DNA of 64,000 nucleotides from the NCBI RefSeq assembly GCF_000729995.1, contig NZ_JNFG01000006.1, forward strand, positions 1-64,000, read 5' to 3'. The notes under the pieces were generated by a model that searched no databases, was not told the origin of the DNA, and saw nothing but the letters and a program-made list of their open reading frames with translations. Positions 28,647 to 38,113 of the stretch are shown in pieces. Every line of letters begins with the position of its first letter. The stretch's first letter is position 1. Origin of the DNA: Caballeronia sordidicola. Lineage in GTDB: Bacteria; Pseudomonadota; Gammaproteobacteria; Burkholderiales; Burkholderiaceae. The translations under genes were made by a program, and so were the position numbers.

Positions 28647-29498
28647 TTAGTTGGTGGTCGTCGCCGGCACGGAGGACGCGCCCAGACCGTTGCCCGAGTT
28701 CGCCGGAGCAGGCGACGTGCCTTGCGGACCCACTGCGCTGCTGTCCGGGATCGTGATGGGAGCCGGACGACGCTGCAACTGGATCTGCGAGTTGCCGGCG
28801 GCACTGACGTTCGGCGGCAATCCCGGGTTGCCCGGCACGGTCGGCATGGCCGACGACCGGGTGCGGCCCGTGGGCGCCTGCACGGCGTCGGTCGCACGAT
28901 TGGCGGCCTGGGCGGCTTGCTGGTTGGCGTCGCCGGCAAATGCGTTCGACGCATTCGATGCATCCGGCTGAAGCCCCGGCGCACTTGCCCCTGCTGTGAT
29001 CCCCGTCCCGCCGGCGGACGTACCCGATGCGGCGGCTGCGTCCACTGCGCTGGCGCTCTTGGCCGAGGCGGCCGTGGCCGCAGCCGTAGCGGCGGCCAGC
29101 TTGACGCCCTTATCGCCGTCAATTTCAGCGAGCAATTCGAGATTCGACGGCAAGTTCTCGCCGCCCGACCAGCTCGCCACGGTATTGCCCGCGAACAACA
29201 CGACGAAATCACGCTGCTGCACCACCGACGTGGAACCGCGCTTGAAGTAGAAGACGTAGTCCCAGCGGTCCGCATGGAACATGTCTGCCAGCAACGGCGT
29301 GCCGAGCAGCGCCTTCACCTGGTCGCGCGTCAAGCCGACTTTCATCTGGCTCGCGGCTTCCGCCGAAACGAAGTTCCCCTGCACTACCGTGATCCGATAC
29401 GGTGTGATGTGCTGCGCGAAGCTCTGCGTAACGCTATCGTAAGTGGAACAACCGGCCAGGATGGTCATAGTGGCGGCAGCGATCAAAGTTCCGCGCAT
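28647..29498 (-). CDS. bamE: Outer membrane assembly lipoprotein BamE (OmlA/SmpA), with long C-terminal tail
   Basis: 283 residues from ATG 29498, chosen for GGGAGAG about 8 nt upstream; ATG 29540 is another possibility. The lipobox MTILAGCSTYDS gives the lipidated Cys17. The BamE domain follows at about 25-115: ITPYRITVVQGNFVSAEAAS, LTRDQVKALLGTPLLADMFH, RWDYVFYFKRG. BamE supports the BAM complex that folds outer-membrane proteins such as autotransporters and TolC channels. E. coli BamE is 113 residues. Here ~150 extra residues rich in Ala, Ser, Pro and Asn follow, likely disordered in the periplasm. It is divergent from fur. Confidence 0.93.
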   Translation of the reverse strand: MRGTLIAAATMTILAGCSTYDSVTQSFAQHITPYRITVVQGNFVSAEAASQMKVGLTRDQVKALLGTPLLADMFHADRWDYVFYFKRGSTSVVQQRDFVVLFAGNTVASWSGGENLPSNLELLAEIDGDKGVKLAAATAAATAASAKSASAVDAAAASGTSAGGTGITAGASAPGLQPDASNASNAFAGDANQQAAQAANRATDAVQAPTGRTRSSAMPTVPGNPGLPPNVSAAGNSQIQLQRRPAPITIPDSSAVGPQGTSPAPANSGNGLGASSVPATTTN

Positions 29499-29699
29499 AC
29501 GACGGCTCTCCCGGCTATTCAATAAAGATTTTAGAAACATTTCACCCTTCATTTCACCCTTCGCCTGGCCCATCGCCCGTGGGGGCGCAAGAAGTTTCGG
29601 AGTCTTTCGGAGATCGCGCCATTTCGTTCGGATGGTGACCGGAACGGTAAAAACGCATTACTATGAGAACCTTGAATTGTACTCTAGGGATGCCTAGCG

Positions 29700-30128
29700 A
29701 TGACCAATCCCGCCGATCTGAAAAATATCGGGCTGAAGGCAACCTTGCCCCGGCTCAAGATACTTGAGATTTTCCAGCATAGTCCTGTGCGTCACCTGAC
29801 TGCAGAAGACGTGTATAGAAACCTGTTGCATGAGGAACTCGACATCGGTCTGGCCACCGTATACCGCGTGCTCACGCAGTTCGAGCAAGCAGGCCTGCTT
29901 TCCCGCAGTAACTTCGAGTCCGGCAAAGCTGTGTTCGAACTCAACGAAGGGACTCATCATGACCATCTGGTGTGTCTGGACTGCGGCATGGTGGAAGAGT
30001 TCTTCGACGCGGAGATTGAAAGCCGTCAGCAGGATATCGCCAAGGAACGCGGCTTCAAGCTGCACGAGCACGCCCTCGCGCTGTATGGCACCTGCACGAA
30101 GGAACATTGCCCGCACAGGAAGCACTGA
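29700..30128 (+). CDS. fur: Ferric uptake regulator Fur
   Basis: 142 residues, the usual length. It has an N-terminal winged helix ([40 protein letters not shown]) and a dimerisation/metal domain with [17 protein letters not shown] and a C-terminal CTKEHCPH. Fur with Fe2+ represses iron-uptake genes. It is divergent from bamE, the standard neighbour in proteobacteria, and is followed by a shared terminator with gap. I found no clear Fur box in the fur-bamE gap. Confidence 0.97.
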   Translation: MTNPADLKNIGLKATLPRLKILEIFQHSPVRHLTAEDVYRNLLHEELDIGLATVYRVLTQFEQAGLLSRSNFESGKAVFELNEGTHHDHLVCLDCGMVEEFFDAEIESRQQDIAKERGFKLHEHALALYGTCTKEHCPHRKH

Positions 30129-30175
30129 TTTCGAAGGGTGGTTTGAGCGCGTGATGTTGACGCGCCAAGCGTGAA

Positions 30176-30214
30176 AAAGCCACCGGTTCTTGCAAACCGG
30201 CGGCTTTTTTTCAG
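30176..30214. terminator. Terminator between fur and gap
   Basis: The stem pairs AAGCCACCGGTT with AACCGGCGGCTT, with one A-C mismatch on the plus strand that becomes a G-U pair on the minus strand. The loop is CTTGCA. A run of seven T follows on the plus strand and several A precede it, so it can serve both convergent genes. Confidence 0.8.
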
Positions 30215-30254
30215 CTTGATTTCACCGCGTTACTTTGCGGCTTTACCTCGCCTC

Positions 30255-31265
30255 TTACTTCGCATTGGCCAGTGCCACAGCCGTGTCCAGCATGCGGTTC
30301 GAGAAGCCCCACTCGTTGTCGTACCAGCTCGAAACCTTCACCAGACGGCCCGACACCTTCGTCAGCGTGGCATCGAACGTGGACGAAGCCGGGTTGTGGT
30401 TGAAGTCGATCGACACCAGCGGCGCGGTGTTGTAGCCCAGGATGCCCTTCAACGCGCCTTCCGATGCTTCCTTCATGATCGAATTCACTTCGTCCACGGT
30501 CGTGTCGCGTGCAGCGATGAACGACAGGTCGACGATCGACACATTGATGGTCGGAACACGAATAGCGTAACCGTCCAGCTTACCCGCCAGTTCCGGCAGC
30601 ACCAGGCTCACCGCCGACGCAGCGCCCGTCTTCGCCGGGATCTGGCTGTGCGTGGCCGAGCGCGCGCGGCGCAGGTCCTCGTGATACACGTCCGTCAGAA
30701 CCTGGTCGTTCGTGTACGCGTGGATCGTGGTCATCAGGCCGTTCACCAGGCCGATCTTGTCGTTGAGCGGCTTGACGAGCGGCGCCAGGCAGTTTGTCGT
30801 GCACGATGCATTCGAGATGACGGTATCCGACGCCTTCAGCACATGGTGATTCACGCCATAAACGATGGTCGCATCAACGTCCTTGCCGCCGGGCGCCGAG
30901 ATGATGACCTTCTTCGCGCCGCCCTTGATGTGGGCGCTGGCCTTTTCCTTCGTGGTGAAGAAACCCGTGCATTCCAGCACGATGTCCACCTTCAGCTCGC
31001 CCCACGGCAATTCGGCCGGGTTGCGATTGGCCAGCACGCGGATGCGGTCGCCGTTCACTACGAGATAATCGCCATCCACCGACACTTCGCCCGGGAACTT
31101 GCCGTGCGCCGTGTCGTACTGCGTCAGGTGCGCATTCGTGGCGGCGTCTCCGAGGTCGTTGATCGCAACGATCTCGATGTCGTGCTTCTTGCCGTTTTCA
31201 TAGAAGGCGCGCAGCGTATTGCGGCCGATCCGGCCGTAGCCGTTGATTGCAACGCGAATCGTCAT
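30255..31265 (-). CDS. gap: Glyceraldehyde-3-phosphate dehydrogenase, type I
   Basis: 336 residues. It begins [20 protein letters not shown] (Rossmann GxGxxG). It has the active-site Cys in [17 protein letters not shown] and the closing [20 protein letters not shown]. It converts glyceraldehyde-3-phosphate to 1,3-bisphosphoglycerate with NAD in glycolysis and runs in reverse in gluconeogenesis. It lies 93 bp downstream of tkt on the same strand, the common tkt-gap pair of beta-proteobacteria. Confidence 0.98.
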   Translation of the reverse strand: MTIRVAINGYGRIGRNTLRAFYENGKKHDIEIVAINDLGDAATNAHLTQYDTAHGKFPGEVSVDGDYLVVNGDRIRVLANRNPAELPWGELKVDIVLECTGFFTTKEKASAHIKGGAKKVIISAPGGKDVDATIVYGVNHHVLKASDTVISNASCTTNCLAPLVKPLNDKIGLVNGLMTTIHAYTNDQVLTDVYHEDLRRARSATHSQIPAKTGAASAVSLVLPELAGKLDGYAIRVPTINVSIVDLSFIAARDTTVDEVNSIMKEASEGALKGILGYNTAPLVSIDFNHNPASSTFDATLTKVSGRLVKVSSWYDNEWGFSNRMLDTAVALANAK

Positions 31266-31358
31266 GGTCTATCTCCTGATGGCTGAAAAAAAGTTCCAGT
31301 TCGCTGCTGCCGGTTTCGCTGGGTAAGCGCAGTGAAGCTCCTCACCCAGTATCCGATA

Positions 31359-33389
31359 TCAGCCCGCGAGCGCGGCTTTTGCCGTCTCCACGACATGCTC
31401 GACGGTGAAGCCGAAATACTTGAAAAGCTCGCCGGCAGGCGCTGACTCGCCGAACGAATCAATACCCACCACGCCGCCTTCGAGTCCCACATACTTGCGC
31501 CAGAAATCGGTCACGCCGGCTTCGATCGCCACGCGCACGACGCCCTTCGGCAACACACGGTCGCGATATTCCTGGTCTTGCAGATCGAACGCGTTCGTAC
31601 ACGGCATGGACACGATGCGCGCGCCAATGCCTTCTTGCGCCAGTTTCTCGCCGGCCTTCAGCGCCAGTTCGACTTCCGAACCCGTGGCAATCAAGATGAT
31701 CTTGCGTGCGGGGATATCGTCGTTCCAGTCGCGCAGCACGTAGCCGCCCTTCGAAATGTTCGCGATCTGCACGTCGTTACGCGCCGAGAACAGCAGGTTC
31801 TGACGCGTGAAAATCAGCGCCGACGGCCCTTTGTGCTCAATGGCGTGTGTCCATGCGACGGCGGTCTCGACGGTATCCGCCGGACGCCATACTTGCAGGT
31901 GCGGAATCAGCCGCAAGCTCGACGTTTGCTCCACCGACTGGTGCGTCGGACCGTCTTCGCCCAGGCCGATCGAATCGTGCGTGTACACGAAGATGGACGG
32001 CGCTTTCATCAGCGCAGCCACGCGCAGCGCGTTGCGGCTGTAGTCCGAGAAGGTCAGGAAGGTGCCGCCAAACGGACGATAGCCACCATGCAGCACCATG
32101 CCATTGATGGCCGCGCTCATGCCAAACTCGCGCACACCGTAGTTGATGTGGTTGCCCCACTGGATCTCGTTCGTGTTCTCACCAGCGCGCACCGGCTTCG
32201 ATGCCTTCCAGTTCGTCAAATTCGAACCCGTCAGGTCGGCGGAACCGCCCAGCAGTTCAGGCAGCGCAGCGGCGAGGCCGTCGAGCGTCTGCTGCGAAGC
32301 CTTGCGCGTGGCAATGGTTTCGCCCTTCTGATTCGCGGCTTCAATAATGTCCTTCGCGTCTTGCGCCCACTTGGCCGGCAGTTCGCCGTTCATCCGGCGC
32401 ACGAACTCGGCGGCTTCGGCGGAATGCTTCGCGCGGTAGGCATCGAATTGCTTGTTCCATTCGGCTTCCGCACGCGCACCGGCTTCCTTCGCGTCCCATG
32501 CGGCATAAACTTCCTGCGGAATCACGAACGGTTCCCAGCTCCAACCCATTCCTGCACGAGCGTCGGCGATTTCCTTTGCGCCCAGCGGCGCGCCGTGCGA
32601 ATCGTGGCTGCCTTGCTTGGTCGGCGCACCCTTGCCGATAGTCGTACGGCAGCAGATCAGCGTGGGTTTGTCGGAGTTCTTCGCTTGCGCAATGGCTGCG
32701 TCCACGGCTTCCACGTTGTGGCCGTCGACCGCGCGGATCACGTTCCAGCCGTACGCTTCGAAGCGCTTCGGGGTGTCGTCGTGGAACCAGTGTTCGACGT
32801 GACCATCGATGGAAATACCGTTGTCGTCGTACAGCGCGATCAGCTTGTGCAGCTTGAGCGTGCCCGCGAACGAACAGGCTTCGTGCGAGATGCCTTCCAT
32901 CATGCAGCCGTCGCCGAGGAACACGTACGTGTGATGGTCGACGATCTTCGCGCCGTCCTTGTTGAATTCCGCCGCGAGCAGTGCTTCGGCCAGCGCCATG
33001 CCGACTGCATTCGCCAGGCCCTGGCCAAGCGGGCCGGTGGTCGTTTCAACGCCCGGGGTAATGCCGTATTCCGGGTGCCCCGGCGTCTTCGAATGCAGTT
33101 GGCGGAAGTTCTTGAGTTCGTTGATCGGCAGGTCGTAGCCGGTCAGGTGCAGCAACGAGTACAGCAGCATGGAACCATGACCGTTCGACAGGACAAAACG
33201 ATCGCGGTCAGCCCAATGCGGGTTGCTCGGGTTGTGCTTCAGGTGACGCGACCAGAGCGCGACGCCGATTTCCGCCATGCCCATTGGCATGCCCGGATGG
33301 CCGGAGTTGGCTTGCTGAACGGCGTCCATTGCCAACGCACGGATTGCGTTGGCCATCAGGGTGGTCTGGCTGGAAGTCGGGGTCGTCAT
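31359..33389 (-). CDS. tkt: Transketolase
   Basis: 676 residues from ATG 33389 ([20 protein letters not shown]). A longer frame upstream is not family-like. Thiamine-diphosphate motif: [18 protein letters not shown]. Other marks are [13 protein letters not shown] near the N terminus, [20 protein letters not shown] in the pyrimidine domain, and a C-terminal domain of the usual kind. It moves two-carbon units between sugar phosphates in the pentose phosphate pathway. It forms a unit with gap. Confidence 0.98.
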   Translation of the reverse strand: MTTPTSSQTTLMANAIRALAMDAVQQANSGHPGMPMGMAEIGVALWSRHLKHNPSNPHWADRDRFVLSNGHGSMLLYSLLHLTGYDLPINELKNFRQLHSKTPGHPEYGITPGVETTTGPLGQGLANAVGMALAEALLAAEFNKDGAKIVDHHTYVFLGDGCMMEGISHEACSFAGTLKLHKLIALYDDNGISIDGHVEHWFHDDTPKRFEAYGWNVIRAVDGHNVEAVDAAIAQAKNSDKPTLICCRTTIGKGAPTKQGSHDSHGAPLGAKEIADARAGMGWSWEPFVIPQEVYAAWDAKEAGARAEAEWNKQFDAYRAKHSAEAAEFVRRMNGELPAKWAQDAKDIIEAANQKGETIATRKASQQTLDGLAAALPELLGGSADLTGSNLTNWKASKPVRAGENTNEIQWGNHINYGVREFGMSAAINGMVLHGGYRPFGGTFLTFSDYSRNALRVAALMKAPSIFVYTHDSIGLGEDGPTHQSVEQTSSLRLIPHLQVWRPADTVETAVAWTHAIEHKGPSALIFTRQNLLFSARNDVQIANISKGGYVLRDWNDDIPARKIILIATGSEVELALKAGEKLAQEGIGARIVSMPCTNAFDLQDQEYRDRVLPKGVVRVAIEAGVTDFWRKYVGLEGGVVGIDSFGESAPAGELFKYFGFTVEHVVETAKAALAG

Positions 33390-33762
33390 GTCGAGTCCGG
33401 TAGGTCCTGAAAAGATCCTGGGATGATTCTGCGCGACGCACCGGAGCGAACGATAAAACCACGTTTTCAACACCCGGAGCGACGAGAAACGAAGAGGATC
33501 GGAAGCCGGTCATTCTAGCAGACGACTTTGAAGCGCTGGCGCGAGGGCAGCGCAGAAGCCTGGGGGCGCCGGAGGGAATCGGCCGAGACAAACATAAATC
33601 ATAACGAATGCTGTCCGCGGGCACGCTCCCTGCACCGACACATCGGGCCGGCGCGACGTAGCGCAGCAACAGAAACCCGTGCAGCCCTTGTGGCCCAGCC
33701 CTTTTGCCAAAGGGCGCCATGGCACAATGCATCGATCAAGCCGAGCTCGAGGAGAAGCCCTT
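33390..33762. other. Intergenic region upstream of tkt and the VOC gene
   Basis: About 370 bp between divergent genes. I see no gene or RNA. It should hold the promoters for tkt (minus) and the VOC gene (plus), but no clear boxes were found. Confidence 0.35.
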
Positions 33763-34176
33763 ATGTCCGACCCCCGCCCCGCCGATGTGCCGTGGCTCAC
33801 GCCTTACCTGACCGTTCGCGATGCCCGTGTCTCCACCGGCTTCTACGAACAGGCGTTAGGTTTTGCGGTGCGTGACAGCGTCAACGACGACGGCGCCGTG
33901 ATCCACGTCGAGATGACGTATCAGGGCCAGTTGATCCTGATGTTCGCCCCCGAAGGCGCGTACGGTTCGCACGCGAAGACGCCAAAAAGCACGGGCTTGA
34001 TGGCGCCGCAATCGTTCTATCTCTACGTCGACGATGTAGACGCCGCGTTCATACGGGCGATCGCGGTCGGCGCGAAGCCGCTGATCGAACCGCAAGACCA
34101 GTACTGGGGCGATCGTTTTGCGCAGTTCGAAGACCCCGACGGGTATCGCTGGGCAATCGCCCGGCATTTGAATTAG
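33763..34176 (+). CDS. VOC-superfamily (glyoxalase-fold) protein
   Basis: 137 residues from ATG 33763, with GAGGAG 9 nt upstream. It has the vicinal-oxygen-chelate pattern: LTPYLTVRDARVSTGFYEQA at the N terminus, a mid-part MTYQGQLILMFAPE, and the closing DRFAQFEDPDGYRWAIARHL. The fold includes glyoxalases, dioxygenases and resistance proteins such as bleomycin-binding proteins. The sequence does not say which reaction, if any, it performs. The PhnB-like 'DPDGYRWAIARH' ending is common in proteins of unknown substrate. It is a stand-alone gene followed by rsmE. Confidence 0.8.
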   Translation: MSDPRPADVPWLTPYLTVRDARVSTGFYEQALGFAVRDSVNDDGAVIHVEMTYQGQLILMFAPEGAYGSHAKTPKSTGLMAPQSFYLYVDDVDAAFIRAIAVGAKPLIEPQDQYWGDRFAQFEDPDGYRWAIARHLN

Positions 34177-34287
34177 GCTAGGTCCGTCGCGTTCTGCGTA
34201 GATCGTTGAACGGTGAACGAATAGCGCTCAAGCATCCATCACTTCCCTGCCCGCGCGCTTTACAGCGTCCGGGCGAGCCACTACTTC

Positions 34288-35025
34288 ATGCCACGTTTCT
34301 TTGTTGCCAGTCCGCTCGTCGCCGGTGAAATCATGTCCCTTCCCGACGATGTCGTCCGCCATGTTCACGTCCTGCGCCTGCAATCGGACGACACCGTCCA
34401 TCTCTTCAACGGCTCGGGCGGTGAATATCGCGCGCGCCTGGTTGAAATCGGCAAGCGGACAGCGACGGCTCAACTCGATGAATTCATCGACCGCGAAGCA
34501 GAGCCGCCGTATCGAATCACGCTGGCGCAAGGCGTGGCGGGCGGCGACAAGATGGATTGGCTGATCGAGAAGGCGGTGGAACTGGGGGTGTCGTCAGTCG
34601 TTCCACTCACGGCCGAGCGCGGCGTAGTGCGGCTGTCGGGCGAACGCGCGGCGCGCCGGCAAGGACATTGGCAGGCGCTGATGCGCGCCGCGTGCGAGCA
34701 ATGTGGAAGAAATCGGGTGCCGGACGTAGCGGCGCCTCAGGACCTGGATAAGTGGCTCGGCAACCTGCCACCTGCTCAGGAAGGCGAGTTGCGGCTGCTG
34801 CTCTCGCCACGAGCCCAGCTTGGTTTTGCGTCTTTGCCAGCAAGCGCGCCCACCGCGCCGGTGACCATCGCGATCGGGCCGGAAGCCGGGTTTTCGCCGG
34901 CAGAGGAAGCGACAATTGTCGATGCCGGTTTCGCCACCCTTGGTCTCGGACCTCGCGTCCTGCGCACCGAGACAGCGGGTATAGCAGTCCTTGGGGCGCT
35001 CGCCGCGCGCTGGGGCGGGTGGTGA
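34288..35025 (+). CDS. rsmE: 16S rRNA (uracil-1498-N3)-methyltransferase
   Basis: 245 residues. It starts MPRFFVASPLVAGEIMSLPD with the PUA-like N-terminal domain (HVHVLRLQSDDTVHLFNGSG). The SPOUT knot domain follows: KMDWLIEKAVELGVSSVVPL, IAIGPEAGFSPAEEATIVDA, and GLGPRVLRTETAGIAVLGAL. RsmE methylates U1498 in the decoding region of 16S rRNA using S-adenosylmethionine. The family ending (LGPRVLRTETA) is exact. Confidence 0.97.
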   Translation: MPRFFVASPLVAGEIMSLPDDVVRHVHVLRLQSDDTVHLFNGSGGEYRARLVEIGKRTATAQLDEFIDREAEPPYRITLAQGVAGGDKMDWLIEKAVELGVSSVVPLTAERGVVRLSGERAARRQGHWQALMRAACEQCGRNRVPDVAAPQDLDKWLGNLPPAQEGELRLLLSPRAQLGFASLPASAPTAPVTIAIGPEAGFSPAEEATIVDAGFATLGLGPRVLRTETAGIAVLGALAARWGGW

Positions 35026-35191
35026 AGGTGAATAAACCGCCACCTCGCCACGATCTGTCTCGAAATAGACGCAAAAAAGCCAGTCAGCGCCTGTGCTCAA
35101 CAGACGACAACTGGCTCTCTAATCTCTAAGCGCTGACAAAAATGCAGTGCCTTGCGTGCGGAACGAGGTCCGGAACGCAAGCCTGAATGGC

Positions 35192-35758
35192 TCAGGCGAA
35201 CGAGTAAAACACCCTGAACGCCACACGCCGTTCCGCCCAGAATTCTGCGGCTTCGCGAAACACGTCGACCAAGGTCTCGCGCCCTTCCTTGTCAAATTTC
35301 TGCGCAACGGGCAGCGCTTCCAGCACGATCACGAAACCCGGCTGGGAACCCGCTTTATGCACGAGGTCGGTGAGACTGTCGTATAGCGCGTCGTAGTTCT
35401 TCCCAAAATGCTTGGGAAATAGAAACGACGTGGCGATGGTCTCGAGCACTTCCTGCTTGCTCTGGGCCTGCCCGCAATACGCGTAAAGGAAATGCTGGCC
35501 CAGCTTGCTCGCTTCGTCGGCGAGATCCTGAACCCTGAAAGCACGGATCGACTGCACGATATTCGATCGTACCGTCTTGAAAAGACTCATAGACCCCTCG
35601 TTCAATGATGACAGCGCTGTGCTCTGTTCGTCGTCGGGTCGATTGTCGTCTGTCGTGCGGAGTCGCAAAACTCGCTGGAACATGTTGCCATCGCCGGCGA
35701 AAAGATCACCCGCGACACCGTTGTCGTGCGCGTAGATGTTGTCGCTCATGCCGTTCAT
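35192..35758 (-). CDS. Barstar-family ribonuclease inhibitor
   Basis: 188 residues if it starts at ATG 35758, overlapping the ribonuclease stop as ATGA; MSDNIYAHDNG (35749) and MSLFKTVRSN (35590) are alternatives. The C-terminal ~110 residues carry the barstar (PF01337) pattern, with the inhibitor helix-loop HFGKNYDALYDSLTDL and the region VQSIRAFRVQDLADEASKLG. Barstar plugs the active site of its partner RNase in the cytosol and protects the cell. Translational coupling with the RNase gene supports a toxin/inhibitor pair. The N-terminal ~55 residues are not part of the inhibitor fold and look unstructured. Confidence 0.88.
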   Translation of the reverse strand: MNGMSDNIYAHDNGVAGDLFAGDGNMFQRVLRLRTTDDNRPDDEQSTALSSLNEGSMSLFKTVRSNIVQSIRAFRVQDLADEASKLGQHFLYAYCGQAQSKQEVLETIATSFLFPKHFGKNYDALYDSLTDLVHKAGSQPGFVIVLEALPVAQKFDKEGRETLVDVFREAAEFWAERRVAFRVFYSFA

Positions 35759-36273
35759 CCCGAAGTTGATCCCGCAATGCGTTTAAAACTCACGTAATGG
35801 TCGTCGGTATAGAAGCAGTTGTCGATCTGCCGACGGGCCCCGCCACATACGATCCGACGTGCGCCGCGATCGCGGGCGCGCGGCGTAGGAACGGTGTACT
35901 CGTGGTAAAAGCCGCGTGGATGCGGCGGCAGCATACGCTCGCGGTTGCCAAACACGATGCCGTCTTTCTCATACGGAAACGGCCCGCCAGCCTCGATCCG
36001 CCGCAGCGTCACAACAGCCTGTTTCGGCAATTGCGCGGCGTCGACGGTAGTCTGCGACGGTTCCGAACCCGCTGAGGCGGTATCGCGCCAGCTTTCTGCG
36101 CGCGGATCGCTTTTCAGCTTGTCCTTGTCTTGCAACACGTGCGGCGGTTCCGCCTGCGACGCTACTGCAGAGGCGTTCGCAGCCGGGCTTTGGGTATCCG
36201 GCCCGCTTTTCCCGCAGCCGCTCAACACCCAGGAAAGCGCCACGATAAATCCACAAAACCACGCGCGCTTCAC
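35755..36273 (-). CDS. Secreted barnase/RNase Sa-type ribonuclease, predicted lipoprotein
   Basis: 172 residues. The N terminus is a lipoprotein signal (FIVALSWVLSGCGKSG, Cys20), then a Pro/Ser/Ala-rich linker. The microbial ribonuclease domain (PF00545) spans about 82-172: AVVTLRRIEAGGPFPYEKDG, GFYHEYTVPTPRARDRGARR, IVCGG, FYTDDHYVSFKRI. Likely catalytic residues are Glu125, Arg140 and His159, matching the Glu-Arg-His triad of guanyl-preferring RNases. Cys143 and Cys153 may form a disulphide. It would cut RNA outside the cytosol or in a neighbouring cell. The barstar gene follows with a 4-bp overlap. The native upstream region is interrupted 41 bp before the start codon by a group II intron, which may have cut it from its promoter. 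Confidence 0.87.
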   Translation of the reverse strand: MKRAWFCGFIVALSWVLSGCGKSGPDTQSPAANASAVASQAEPPHVLQDKDKLKSDPRAESWRDTASAGSEPSQTTVDAAQLPKQAVVTLRRIEAGGPFPYEKDGIVFGNRERMLPPHPRGFYHEYTVPTPRARDRGARRIVCGGARRQIDNCFYTDDHYVSFKRIAGSTSG

Positions 36274-36354
36274 GAAACCTGTCCCCGCTTTGAACCCAAA
36301 AATATGACGACCATGTAGGGTAGCCCCCTATCCTCGCGGATAAGGGGCCCCCTA

Positions 36355-36389
36355 AGAACTGTACGTGCGAGTTTCCCCGCATACAGCTC
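36355..36389 (-). ncRNA. Group II intron domain V catalytic hairpin
   Basis: On the minus strand GAGCTGTATGCGGGGAAACT leads into CGCACGTACAGTTCT. This folds into the ~34-nt domain V with a GAAA tetraloop, the most conserved catalytic part of group II introns. It lies 23 bp past the maturase stop and is followed by the domain VI stem. Confidence 0.9.
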
Positions 36390-36412
36390 AAGCCTACAAT
36401 CAAAGCTCTGTT

Positions 36413-38113
36413 TTACGACAGAACCGGCTTCGTCACAACAAGTTTACCAGCGTGCACTCGCTGATGACAGTGGGGGTGAAGTAACACTCTGTTAGACAAC
36501 GCATCGGTACCTCCATGCATCCGGTATTCCAGATGATGTTCGTGCCAACCCGTTTCATCCGTCAGATCACAGCCACAATGAGCACACAAGCCGCCTTGCG
36601 ACATGTACAAGCTAGCCCATTGTTTGCGATATCGCATCGATTCCCACATGCGATCCTGCCGCAACTGCTCACCATACTGCTCCCACGTCGGATCAAAGGG
36701 ATTGAAATCCCCCTTGATCTTCTTGTGTCGCTTGATAGGCGTGTCGCTGAGCTGACACAACTCAAACAACCACTTGCTTCCATCGTCGCGCGTCATGGGA
36801 ACGCCGAATACCCACCGTCGATCGCCAATGGTGCGAAAATACTTAGTCCGCACCCAATCGGCATTCTTCTGCGGATGTCGCCGCTTTGACCACCGCCAGA
36901 GTCTCTGAAAAACCAGATGCTCCATACGGGTGTACGCCTGCTTGGCAACCACGGGACTGTGATACTGCGCCCAGCCCCGTAGCATCGGATTCAGAAGTCG
37001 GATCAGCCCTTCTTGCCGAATCGATTTGTTGCTATTGACCGTATCCGCCACGTTGCGAAAGAACGTCTGCACATTCTTCCGGCTAGGCTTGATGAGCAGT
37101 TTCCCCGAATATTTCCGGAAATTCCACCCAAGGAAATCGAAGCCGTCATCAATGTGGGTTATCCGCGTTTTCTCCTCTGATAGTTGCAAACCTCGAACCG
37201 CAAGGAATGCCTCCACCCAAGGCCGGACTTCATTTGCCAGTACCTCTTGCGAGTCCCCGGTAATAACGAAGTCGTCCGCGTACCGCACCACATTAATTTT
37301 CAACTTCTTGGCCTTTACGATGCCAAACCGAGCACCTAAGTGCACAGTCAGTTCCCGTTCCAGCCCGTTCAACGTCACATTCGCCAACGTCGGGGAGATG
37401 ATCCCTCCCTGCGGCGTACCAGCCTCCGTCGCCTGTAACTGACCTTGGTAAATCAAGCCAGCCTTCAACCACTTCCGGAGGATCGCCGTGTCCATTGGGA
37501 CATTGCGCTCCAGCCAGTCATGATTGATGTGGTCAAAGCAACCCTTGATATCCGCCTCCAGCACCCATTGAGCCGAAACTCGATGACACATGGTCTTGAA
37601 TATCTGAGACATGGCGTCGGCCGTTGAGCGATGACGCCTGAACCCGTACGAGTTCGGATCGCTCGTTGACTCTGCCACTGGCTCCAACGCCAGCAAATAC
37701 AGAGCTTGCATCGCTCTGTCATGCATGGTCGGAATGCCCAGAGGGCGTTCCTTCCCATTGGCCTTGGGGATAAAGACCCTCCGTAAAGGCAGAGGCTTGT
37801 ATCCGTGCCGCTTCAACCGGTCGACGGCAAGCCGTCGACTTTCAGGCGAATCCCATAGCTCGCGATCGACTCCCGCCGTTCGCGCACCCTGGTTCTGCGT
37901 AACACGTCGTACCGCATACAGCTTTGCGGACAACGTGCGGGTCAACATCCGTTGCAGAGCTTTCACTCTGCGCCATTTGCCTTCCCGCGTCGCCTTCGCA
38001 ATTCGAATCTGCATCCCCCTCACGTTCCGTTCAACCCGACGCCAATCAACGGCGTACCAGTCATCCGGCGCATGGGAAAGCGCAGATCCAGTCTTTCGAC
38101 CAGATACTTTCAT
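36413..38113 (-). CDS. ltrA: Group II intron reverse transcriptase/maturase with HNH endonuclease domain
   Basis: 566 residues and apparently intact. Reverse transcriptase motifs are RRVFIPKANGKERPLGIPTM, EADIKGCFDHINHDWL, GTPQGGIISPTLANVTLNGL, and the catalytic YADD in VVRYADDFVITGDS. The X/maturase domain follows (about 360-470). A C-terminal HNH domain has the Cys-pair ribbon CAHCGCDL...HPHCH with HEHHLEYRMHGG. The protein binds its intron RNA to help splicing and copies it into DNA at a target site nicked by the HNH domain. No frameshift or stop is seen, so the element could still be mobile. Confidence 0.96.
   Translation of the reverse strand: MKVSGRKTGSALSHAPDDWYAVDWRRVERNVRGMQIRIAKATREGKWRRVKALQRMLTRTLSAKLYAVRRVTQNQGARTAGVDRELWDSPESRRLAVDRLKRHGYKPLPLRRVFIPKANGKERPLGIPTMHDRAMQALYLLALEPVAESTSDPNSYGFRRHRSTADAMSQIFKTMCHRVSAQWVLEADIKGCFDHINHDWLERNVPMDTAILRKWLKAGLIYQGQLQATEAGTPQGGIISPTLANVTLNGLERELTVHLGARFGIVKAKKLKINVVRYADDFVITGDSQEVLANEVRPWVEAFLAVRGLQLSEEKTRITHIDDGFDFLGWNFRKYSGKLLIKPSRKNVQTFFRNVADTVNSNKSIRQEGLIRLLNPMLRGWAQYHSPVVAKQAYTRMEHLVFQRLWRWSKRRHPQKNADWVRTKYFRTIGDRRWVFGVPMTRDDGSKWLFELCQLSDTPIKRHKKIKGDFNPFDPTWEQYGEQLRQDRMWESMRYRKQWASLYMSQGGLCAHCGCDLTDETGWHEHHLEYRMHGGTDALSNRVLLHPHCHQRVHAGKLVVTKPVLS

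Noticed and set aside
31578..33410. A 610-residue plus-strand frame opposite tkt
   Set aside because: Transketolase on the minus strand is certain; the antisense product shows no known domain.
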